This document shows positions 1 through 8,200 of a stretch of DNA of 64,000 nt, piece after piece (the stretch's first letter is position 1; each line of letters opens with the position of its first letter). The stretch comes from DASVUS01 sp036388675 (GTDB lineage: Bacteria > Armatimonadota > Abditibacteriia > Abditibacteriales > Abditibacteriaceae), in the NCBI GenBank assembly GCA_036388675.1, contig DASVRI010000033.1, positions 186,001 through 250,000 on the forward strand. Reading direction: 5' to 3'. The notes below the pieces were generated by a model. That model worked only from the letters and a program-made list of their open reading frames with translations. It had not been told where the DNA came from and did not search any database. A program made the translations under genes and the position numbers.

Positions 1-2279
1 CGCGGCAGTGTCAAGTTAAACGAACCGCTGCTGCTTTTGCCGCTCAGTTTTTCAATGGCCATGCCGTTTTCGTCGAGCAACGTCGCAGTCTTGATGTTGG
101 GATTACGCAGCGTGATGGTGACATCTGTGCCCACAACTTGCCATGGCATGGTGCCGGTGTTGATAATCTTTTCACCCCGCAAAGTCGCTTTGCCGTCGCC
201 GCTTTTGAATTCCGATTGCTCGGTTGTCCAGCCGGTGGGACGTATGATTGTGCCGACCTGAACGAGTACTCGCTTTGAAGTATTGAGGGGCTGATTGTCC
301 ATCGGCACAGCGAGCACGGTTGCATATTCGTTGCGCGATTGAATCGTGATGTCGCGCAACTTAATCAATCCCAATGGTTGCAGAAACCCCGATACACCCT
401 GGGCTTTCGGCGCGTTGACGGTGCAAACACCAGCGCCATAATCGAGCTTCACTTCGCCGGTCGTGCTGGTGACAGTTCGTTTCTGCGCGTCGATGAATTT
501 CGACAGATCGGCAACTTTGCTCCTGGCCGGATCGCCGCCATACTTGACCTCGACGCGTCCGGCGAGAAACGCCAGCGGATCGGCCACACTTTTCACAGAT
601 GAGCCTTCTGCAAACTGCGTCTGGCGATTGGGGTCGAAGCTGGCACCCTCGGAAATGATCGGCGTGGTGCGGTTAATCATGTTCTGCAGCGAGCGTTCTT
701 CATGCACCACCACGTCGCCGCGCTTGACGTAACTCTGGCGGTAAAGCAAAGCGGCAGCGGGAAAGTTAGCTGAAATCGCGGGATGCAGCGACCATTTAAA
801 AACGCCCTTTTGCCCGTCGGGGAACGTGTAAAACTGAAAGTAGGGATCGGAATTGTAGCCGGGGTCATCCGCAGAAAACCAGTAGTAGGTATCGACACCC
901 GTGAGCGACTGATAAACCGCCGTTAGAAACGGCCCTTCACTCTGATAACCCAGCGGCGGCACCCACGAGCTTTCCGTAACCATCATGGGATGACCCACCA
1001 CTTGCTTGAGGTTGGTCGGGATTGCGCCGGGGCTCTTCAAGGCGGATACGTTTTCAAAGGAGTCGCCAGGTTCGATGCGCCAACCCGTGTTCGGCCCGAT
1101 GTGCTCTCCGCCATTGTAATATTTATTGACCGCGACAACTTCCGTCGGAGTGTATGTCCAACGCTCCAGATCGTTTAACTTCTCGGTGTCGGCTGTGATC
1201 CAGTTCGAGGCGTTGATAAGCTGTTTGCAACCGAGTTCCTTGCGGTAGTAATTTGCAATGTCAGCGTAGAAGTCGCGCTGTGTTTGGGCGAAAAACAAAA
1301 TTTCGTCGCGCATGCGCCTGGCGGCTCCGCCCTGCTGCGGCTGCGTCATTTGATACACGTTCATGATGCCGGCGCGACCACTGGCGAAATCATCACCTTC
1401 AACCGCGAAGCCTTCCCAGGCTGTCTTTGCATCATCCAGCGAGCCGTAACGCTTTTCCAACCACTGTGCATACTTGCGGCGCAGCAAGTTCATCTGCGGC
1501 GGCTTGATGACCATTGATGTCCAGAAGAACAAAGAATCTTCGTTTTGAACCTGAATGATGCCCACAGCCGGGTCGTCTTTGAGCGCAATGCCGGTATACG
1601 GATTCTTGCGCGTATACAGCGCTTTAACCCATGTTTTGTAGGCATTGCGCAGGTCATCGTTGAAGAACATCAAGCCCCATAAGTCCTCAGCCCCATAGCC
1701 TTCGATGCCCCAGGACGCTTTCACACCGGCGTGACCGCCATTGGCCCAGTAGGGTGAGATCGTGCTGTAGATGCCTTGCTTTTTCATGGCCGCCACCATG
1801 CGCCAGCAACGGTCGATTTCCTCTTCGTCCACATCATTAATGTTGGCACCTTCGGCTTTGGGCGACATCGAGCCATGAAAGCGCACCATGTTGACGCCCA
1901 TCTTGGCCAGCCAACGCGCGTGCCGCTCCAAATTTTCATTCGACTGCCGGTACACTGTTGTGTTGACAGCCCAGAACCGTACCGGCGCGCCACTGCCCAG
2001 CGCGAAGTCGTTGCCATCCGCTGAAAGTTTCAGGAAGCCCGATTGCCCCGCCTCTTTTTCATTAAGGTAGCGCAAATCAAGCAGCGCCTCGTTGCTGAAA
2101 GTATCCGCCCTGGGGGCAAACGTCCAGGTGCCGATTGCGGACGTGCCGATTGCAGCTTGTGTTGCGCCCGGCGGCCTGACCTCTCCCTGCGCCCGACACG
2201 AGGCAGTGAACAGGGGAAGTGCAACCGTCAGACAAGAAAACAGGATGTGCTTGAGAGCACGCTCAAAGGGATGAATCAT
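1..2279 (-). CDS. Exported clan GH-A-like glycoside hydrolase (3' end outside window)
   Basis: Reading on the minus strand from the ATG at 2277-2279, the frame stays open to the window edge (about 759 codons), so the C-terminus is missing. The start is set by AAGAGGAG a few bases upstream and by a hydrophobic signal peptide with a possible lipobox (TASC). The body resembles the GH-A-like enzyme at 11911-14682 in this window, with shared motifs such as RFWAVN, NPYTGIAL and WITAD. A NED motif near residue 247 and a TES motif near residue 436 sit where clan GH-A retaining enzymes keep the acid/base and nucleophile glutamates. The substrate cannot be read. It is the last gene seen in the isomerase/oxidoreductase operon, 29 bp after the previous stop. 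A GAGTACTC palindrome lies inside it (264-271, encoding RVL). Confidence 0.75.
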   Translation of the reverse strand, partial: MIHPFERALKHILFSCLTVALPLFTASCRAQGEVRPPGATQAAIGTSAIGTWTFAPRADTFSNEALLDLRYLNEKEAGQSGFLKLSADGNDFALGSGAPVRFWAVNTTVYRQSNENLERHARWLAKMGVNMVRFHGSMSPKAEGANINDVDEEEIDRCWRMVAAMKKQGIYSTISPYWANGGHAGVKASWGIEGYGAEDLWGLMFFNDDLRNAYKTWVKALYTRKNPYTGIALKDDPAVGIIQVQNEDSLFFWTSMVIKPPQMNLLRRKYAQWLEKRYGSLDDAKTAWEGFAVEGDDFASGRAGIMNVYQMTQPQQGGAARRMRDEILFFAQTQRDFYADIANYYRKELGCKQLINASNWITADTEKLNDLERWTYTPTEVVAVNKYYNGGEHIGPNTGWRIEPGDSFENVSALKSPGAIPTNLKQVVGHPMMVTESSWVPPLGYQSEGPFLTAVYQSLTGVDTYYWFSADDPGYNSDPYFQFYTFPDGQKGVFKWSLHPAISANFPAAALLYRQSYVKRGDVVVHEERSLQNMINRTTPIISEGASFDPNRQTQFAEGSSVKSVADPLAFLAGRVEVKYGGDPARSKVADLSKFIDAQKRTVTSTTGEVKLDYGAGVCTVNAPKAQGVSGFLQPLGLIKLRDITIQSRNEYATVLAVPMDNQPLNTSKRVLVQVGTIIRPTGWTTEQSEFKSGDGKATLRGEKIINTGTMPWQVVGTDVTITLRNPNIKTATLLDENGMAIEKLSGKSSSGSFNLTLP

Positions 2280-2308
2280 AAAACTCCTCTTGCTGTTTGT
2301 CAGCCGGC

Positions 2309-3115
2309 CTACGCCTCGAAATGTTGAGCGATGGCATCGCGTAATTTAGGCACTTCTTGCAAAACATCGAAGTCTTCACTTTCCAGATACTCAATCGAAA
2401 AGTGCCCCTGGTAGCCACGGTCTTTGAGTGCGCCGAATACCCAATCGAAGTCGACATCACCTTTTCCAAAGGGCGCTTGAATCTTGCCCGAGGCTGCATC
2501 GCGCAGGTGAACATGCGAGGCGCGGTCCATCAGCCAACCGGTTTCGCGAATGTCTACGCCCTGCATGACAAAGTGCGTGGGGTCGTAAACAAGCGCCATT
2601 TCGGGCATGGCCTCACAGAAGCGGCGCGCCTGTTCCAGAGTTTCGAATGGGCTATGCACATGAAGTTCCAGCGCGAACGTGACACCAACTGCATCACCGG
2701 CAGCTTTTTGCTCCAGCAGAGTCATGATGCTGTCGGCCAGCACATCGTCCCACAGACGCTCATTGTCCGCATTGCGTGGTTGAATCGCCGCCACCGAAAT
2801 TCCGAGATGTTGGGCAAAGCGCAGCAAGCCATCGATCTCATGCAGGCGCTGTGCATTGACCTCACGGCCACGATGATGCAATTGGGCGCTGACACCGCTG
2901 TTGGTTGCAATCGGTTTGAGGTTGTGCTGTTGTAACAAACCGTCAACATTCGCAATGGTGGAATCAAAATTATCAGCCAGGTCGCGCGTGTTGACATGCA
3001 CCCAGCCATCAATCGTGAGGATATCGACGTTGCGAAAGCCCAGACCGGCGATGCGCTGCAGAGCGACATCCAGCGAGCTGCCGCAGGCAATGGAAGTTGA
3101 GCAAGCGATGCTCAT
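2309..3115 (-). CDS. Sugar phosphate isomerase/epimerase family TIM barrel
   Basis: A 268-residue protein of the AP-endonuclease-2/xylose-isomerase-like TIM barrel superfamily, cytoplasmic, with no signal peptide. Metal-ligand-type motifs occur in order: FALELHVHSPFE, YDPTHF, HVHLRD and FSIEYLES. Family members isomerise or epimerise sugars or keto-inositols, and the exact substrate is unknown. The ATG is preceded by AAAGGAG, and the GAG of this ribosome-binding site is also the left half of a GAGTACTC palindrome (3116-3123). It lies 10 bp downstream of the oxidoreductase gene and is followed by the GH gene, so it is in the same operon. Pairing with Gfo/Idh/MocA enzymes is common in sugar catabolic loci. 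Confidence 0.85.
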   Translation of the reverse strand: MSIACSTSIACGSSLDVALQRIAGLGFRNVDILTIDGWVHVNTRDLADNFDSTIANVDGLLQQHNLKPIATNSGVSAQLHHRGREVNAQRLHEIDGLLRFAQHLGISVAAIQPRNADNERLWDDVLADSIMTLLEQKAAGDAVGVTFALELHVHSPFETLEQARRFCEAMPEMALVYDPTHFVMQGVDIRETGWLMDRASHVHLRDAASGKIQAPFGKGDVDFDWVFGALKDRGYQGHFSIEYLESEDFDVLQEVPKLRDAIAQHFEA

Positions 3116-3125
3116 GAGTACTCCT

Positions 3126-4169
3126 TTAGAGTTGTCCTTCGTCGATCATGATTTGCAGCGGGAATTTTTCTTGCTGCAAGGGTAATTCGATCTTGTCGTG
3201 CAGCCGCGCCGCTTCATAAATGGCCATCACAAGTTCAAGATCTTTAAGCGCCGAATTGCCCGCCAGCGGGTGGTCGGCGCCTTCACAGATCATGCGCGCG
3301 AACTGCTCGTAGTTGTTCTGCCACTCCGCAGAATCTTCTTCAATCGCAAGCGCACGCCAGCCGCCGGCCTGTGCATCTTGAATTTGCAGCGGCGGGTCGC
3401 TACGGTCGCCGGCGCGCCACATCCGTCCCTGCGTGCCAAAGATTTCATAATCCTGGTAATTGCGGCCTTTGACCGCCACCTTGCCGGTATGAATTTCAGC
3501 ACGCACTCCGTTCTCAAACTCGATAAGGCCATACGCGCCCGACTCCACTGCATGGCCGTAGCGAAACCCCGCCTTACCCGATTCATCGGAATCGTCGGGG
3601 CGGCGGTAAATCTGGCCAAAGACCCACTTCGCATCGACATCGCCCACAAGATAGCGAATGCTGTCAATAAGGTGCGTTCCGTCACTGAGAATGTCGCCCT
3701 GGCAACTGCCGCGAATCAGTTGCACGCCGCCAATAGCGCCGCTTTCCAGGAGGCGGCGCATCTCCTGAAAAACCGCTGAGGTGCGTCGCTGATGATTAAC
3801 CGCCAGCGCCGTGTTGTGACGCCGGCAGGTTTCAACCATGGCGCGGCCTTCCGCCATGCTGGTCGCCATCGGCTTTTCGCAAAAAACGCCGCGCGCACCA
3901 GACTCGGCGGCTTGAATCGTCAGCGGCGCGTGCGCAGCAGTTGTCGTGGCAACAATGACCACATCAGGTCGGGCTTCGCGCAACATCCGGTTGTAATCGG
4001 TGTAAGCCTGCGCACCGTCGTGCTGTTGCGCGAATTGTGCAGCGAGTGCCGCATCTAAATCACAGCCCGCCACAATCTCAAACTGTGGCAATGCTGCCGC
4101 ACTCCGCGCGTGATAGGCGCCCATGCCGCGACAGCCGACAAGAGCAGTTCTTAAAGATGTTTGTGACAT
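3126..4169 (-). CDS. Gfo/Idh/MocA family NAD(P)-dependent oxidoreductase
   Basis: A 347-residue cytoplasmic dehydrogenase. The N-terminus holds a Rossmann nucleotide-binding motif (GCRGMGAYHA). The family EKP motif appears at CEKPMATS, with the catalytic-type lysine, and a typical C-terminal alpha/beta domain follows (EFENGVRAEIHTGKVAVKG). Such enzymes oxidise or reduce sugars, inositols or sugar acids. It sits between two isomerase/epimerase-like genes with gaps of 15 bp and 10 bp, which suggests one pathway that processes a sugar released by the neighbouring hydrolases. The substrate is not predictable from sequence. Confidence 0.88.
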   Translation of the reverse strand: MSQTSLRTALVGCRGMGAYHARSAAALPQFEIVAGCDLDAALAAQFAQQHDGAQAYTDYNRMLREARPDVVIVATTTAAHAPLTIQAAESGARGVFCEKPMATSMAEGRAMVETCRRHNTALAVNHQRRTSAVFQEMRRLLESGAIGGVQLIRGSCQGDILSDGTHLIDSIRYLVGDVDAKWVFGQIYRRPDDSDESGKAGFRYGHAVESGAYGLIEFENGVRAEIHTGKVAVKGRNYQDYEIFGTQGRMWRAGDRSDPPLQIQDAQAGGWRALAIEEDSAEWQNNYEQFARMICEGADHPLAGNSALKDLELVMAIYEAARLHDKIELPLQQEKFPLQIMIDEGQL

Positions 4170-4184
4170 GATGGTGAGTACTCG

Positions 4185-5021
4185 TTAAAGGCTACGCACA
4201 AAAGCAAGTGAACGCTCAAAGCAATGCAGCGGATCAACGTCATCAGGGCTAACCACTTCCATTTCCATGATGAGATTGTCCGGGAACGGAGCTTTTTCCA
4301 GCAGCAGTTGATAGCACTCGCGCAGCGGCACATCGCCTTCTCCGAGCACTGAACCCGCGACTTCGAAATGCAGCGGGCGCGCCTCGGGACACGGTGCCAC
4401 GCGATGATCTTTGAAGTGCGTTCCAACTGTAAATGGCGCCGCAACTTCAAAGGCCTGCAAAGGCCGCTCGCCGACCAGGTAGGTATTGCCGGTATCCAGA
4501 AAAATGTAGAGATGCGGCGTGTTGTGGCACAGTTGGGCCAGATCAGAACAGTAGTAGTCGCCGTGGTTTTCGATGCCGAGTGAGATGCCGGCTTCATGAC
4601 ACACGCCCGCGAGCGGCGCGAGCGCTTTGGAGAGCCGCTCCATTTTCTCACTGAGTGGCATGGTGCGGTCGAAGCGGTGCCCGGCGCGTGGAGTCGTAAC
4701 GGCAATGGTGCTTTTCATCCACGGCAAATGAGTACTCAATGCTGTCGCGAGCGCCTGCGCCTCGCGCGCAATTTCATCGGCGCTGGCCTTGAGATAATCG
4801 AAACCGACGTGTGGCACTATTTCCATATCGTTGTCGGAAAGAAACTGCGCCAGGCTTTCGCGTTGCGCAACTTCCATTTGCTCGATGTGGCGCAGACCCA
4901 CACCGACAACTTTGAGATCATATTTCTGCAGAAACTTAAGGCGCGCCTGAAACGCATCCTTGTCCAGAGTCATCAATTGGCCATACCAGGGGCCGGCAAA
5001 GCCCCACCGAATATTGCTCAC
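4185..5021 (-). CDS. Sugar phosphate isomerase/epimerase family TIM barrel (second copy)
   Basis: A 278-residue protein of the xylose-isomerase-like TIM barrel superfamily and only a distant relative of the copy at 2309-3115. Metal and substrate motifs seen are GIENHGDYYC, FLDTGNTY, GTHFKDH and LIMEMEVV. It is the first gene of the minus-strand operon that continues into the oxidoreductase, the second isomerase and the GH gene. The 259-bp upstream region carries a triple 14-bp repeat that could be regulatory. A GAGTACTC copy at 4730-4737 encodes STH in this protein. Confidence 0.85.
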   Translation of the reverse strand: MSNIRWGFAGPWYGQLMTLDKDAFQARLKFLQKYDLKVVGVGLRHIEQMEVAQRESLAQFLSDNDMEIVPHVGFDYLKASADEIAREAQALATALSTHLPWMKSTIAVTTPRAGHRFDRTMPLSEKMERLSKALAPLAGVCHEAGISLGIENHGDYYCSDLAQLCHNTPHLYIFLDTGNTYLVGERPLQAFEVAAPFTVGTHFKDHRVAPCPEARPLHFEVAGSVLGEGDVPLRECYQLLLEKAPFPDNLIMEMEVVSPDDVDPLHCFERSLAFVRSL

Positions 5022-5219
5022 GGGTCACATTCCTTTTGCTGCCCATTACGACTTTTTCTGCGGCCAACGTTGACCGGCGTTTGCACCGATGGCATCAATG
5101 TCACGCCGACCGCTGCCACTCGTTTGAGTACTCGATTCGTGCTTTTCAACTTGCGGCTTTCATCAGACAGATCTTAGACACATTGTTTCATCAAACGCAA
5201 AAGACGACACAGACACCAA

Positions 5220-5261
5220 TATGCGAATGCACGTATGTGAATGCGCATATGTGAATGCACG
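5220..5261. repeat. Three tandem 14-bp repeats upstream of isomerase operon
   Basis: Three adjacent 14-mers read TATGCGAATGCACG, TATGTGAATGCGCA and TATGTGAATGCACG. They lie in the 259-bp gap between the 1763-residue enzyme and the operon starting at 5021. Tandem direct sites at a promoter are typical of regulator binding, but no regulator can be assigned. The rest of the gap holds one GAGTACTC (5126-5133) and no gene. Confidence 0.5.
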
Positions 5262-5280
5262 TCGACACCGTGCCATCTTC

Positions 5281-8200
5281 TCACTGCGCGCTGGCCGCCG
5301 TGACTGCCAACAGAACCGGAACACCACGACGCTCCGCTCCGTATGTCACGTCAATGCTCTTAATCGCGACACCGGGACGTGGATTATTCCACTGCATCGA
5401 ATAGGCAACCGCCGAGTACTCGGTTCCTGTGTAAGGCTTTGTCCACGCGATTTGCGCGCCCGGAATGGCCGTTGGTGTCTTCTGACGGAAGTCGTCTATG
5501 TCGATTTCAGCGTACACCGGAACCGTGACCTGCTGGCCGTCGGCATAGTTCACGATGTAACGCGCCATCTCCAACTTTTTGTTTTCGCGGCGTTCCTGAT
5601 CGCTGCGACGATTGTCGATGCGCGCCGTGTGCAGAAAGAAGAGCGCGTCGGCTTTGGTGTTCACCGGAATGCCCTTCACTTCCTGCGGCAAGTTGTTGGG
5701 CACACCGTTGCCGCCCAGCATAATAGCGGTCGGCACCGGCGAAGTCGGGAAATCATAAATCTGGTAGGCCACGCCGGCAAACGTTTGACGGCCTGTGGGC
5801 AAACCTGCAAATGTGAAACTCGCGTCGCCAAACCAGCCGCGTTCATTGCGATATTGCGTTGCCTGCTTTCCAATATCAATCGGCGTGTAACGCAGATTCG
5901 CACCGGCAATCACTGTTTTGCCGCTGGCAAAAGGAGCTTTCAGGTTGCGCAGCACGGTTGAAAAAATGGTGCGCTTCTTGGCGGCGTTAAGCGGCACGGC
6001 TTCAGTTTCCTTGAACAGCAGGTTCGCCAGCACAATGCCGCCATTGCCGCGTGGATACTGCATCATGCCGCCGATGTTGAGCATCGGCTTGACCTTTCGG
6101 TAAAAATCCGCCGAACGTTGCGCCTTGAGATAAAAGTTATCGATGCCGATAAGGCCACGTTTATCCGGTAAATTCTGCCACGCCAGAATTTGCAGTGTGA
6201 TGTCTTTGCCGGTTCGTGGCGGATTGACGGCAAAGGTCTGCGGTTCCGCGTTGGGCTCCACATCGAAAGCGACTTTTTGCTTTCCATCAAAGACCAAACC
6301 CACTCTGGTTTGCGGATTATACAGCGTATTGCCGACCCAGGTTAACTCGGTGATGGTCTGCGGCCTGGGCAATGTAAACGGGATTTCAGCCGGGCTGCCG
6401 TCTTTGGGCGCCTCGAAGTTGTTAATCAATTGCCAGGCATCGGCTTGAAAGAAGTTGTTAACGGCATTTGGAAACAAGAAGTTGTCGGACGCACCAAACG
6501 GTGCCACGTCTTCGTAGTCAACGATGTAGGAGTAGGCATCGGATGCGAGGTATTCGTCCGCCGTCCAGCCGTTGATGCGTTCTCCCGACAGCATCACAAT
6601 ATCCCCTGAAGTCAACCCGGAAGTCAGCGGGTTCCGGGGTGTGGGAAACGTCACGCGTTCACGGCGGAACGGGCGAATCATGTGTTCGAATCCCACAATC
6701 TTGTTGTAAGACTCCAGCCCCTGGGGTGTTAGCCCGTTGAACACGATGTAGCCGCCGCGTCGCATGAAGGCATTGACTTTTGTCATGTTATCCGCCAGCA
6801 ACTTCATGTTGGCCGGTGTCGCCTCGACGACAGCCAGTTGCACATCGGGCCTGCTGATCGCCTGTAATGCGTCACCCGCCGTTGAGTACTGCAAACCACC
6901 CGCGTCCAGCACCTGTAACAGTTGAGGATTGTTCACCGCCGTCGCGACCTGGCGAAACTCCAACTTGTAGGCATTGCCGTAGCGAACAAGGTTCATCAGT
7001 AATTGCTGTGCAACAGGATTGCTGGCCAGGCGTGCGCCCACTTCTACCTGGCTGAGCAGCAGCAATCCCTTGCCGGTGGGAACTTCTACCAAAGCTGTGT
7101 TTTGCAGGCGCGGGCCAACCTGCAACAACGACTTGGCACCGCGCGTTGGTTTTACATAAGCATTGCGATACACGCTGCCGCTTGGCGCCCAGGTGAAGAA
7201 GTCTTTTTGCTGCAAGGACACAAAGGCCGGATGAGTCGCGTCTTCGATGAAAGCCGTGCTGCCCGAGATCGTGCCCGGCTCCATCTCAGCCGGTGTGGCC
7301 TGATATTTCAACGGATTGTTCTGTTCCAGCACAATCACGGTGCGGCCAATCGAGGCATAAGCCGCCAACGCACTGGAGGTGCTTTGTGTCGTGCTCAGCG
7401 CGTCCGGCCCCACGATGAGTACTCGTCCCGCGGGAGGAAGGTTTTCCAGACTGTTGGCTGTTGTGAAGCCGACTTTGTTGCTACGCAGATAGTTCGCCAC
7501 GTTGCCCCTGGGATCGTAAACCACCAAAGTGCGCGCATTCAGAGCAGCAACAGGAGCCGATTGCGTTGCCGGATTCTTTAATGCAACAACACTTCTCTGT
7601 GTAACGGGGCGCTTCTGCGCATGAGAGCGTGTTTCAATTTGCAAAGTCATCTTGCCGCTTGTAGCGGCGGGCTTGCGGCTGCCGCTTGTAGCTGCTGGAG
7701 AAAGTCTCGACGCCGGCGTCGCAGCACGAGTACTCGCCAGGCCGTTCAGCGACACTTGAGGCAATACGGAAACCTGTTTGACATCACGAAAGATTTCTCT
7801 GCCGCCCGCCGAGAGTGTCAGCACCAGTTGGCCTTCCTGACGCGTTGCAACAACGGGCATGATCAAGGTTTCATCGAACTTGCTGTTGGTGCCGGGCGCC
7901 ACGTTGTGCGCGGTTGTTTTGGAAGACACACGCTTGCCGCCCACAGTGAGTGTGCGTGTAAAGGTGATGGCATCGGCGTGCTGTGTGTCGTTGAAGATAC
8001 CGAATGTGCGCTTCACCTTTTGGCCGGAGCCGAATGTCCAATCATACTGCCGCACAAACACAGCGCGCCACGCATTGGCGCCATATTGATTTCGGGCATT
8101 CTCTTCACCAATCCAGAAGTGCCAGGCCGCGTAGTGTCCACCCCAGCGGTAGCCCTCTTGAAGCATGCGGTAAATCATACCGGCGGCGGGCCTTGCCTGC

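Noticed and set aside
3110..3125. GAGTACTC as a dedicated Shine-Dalgarno element
   Set aside because: At 3116 the GAG half does serve in AAAGGAG, but most copies are not near starts. The overlap is coincidental or permissive.
5220..5261. CRISPR-like array
   Set aside because: Repeats are 14 bp with no spacers and no cas genes.
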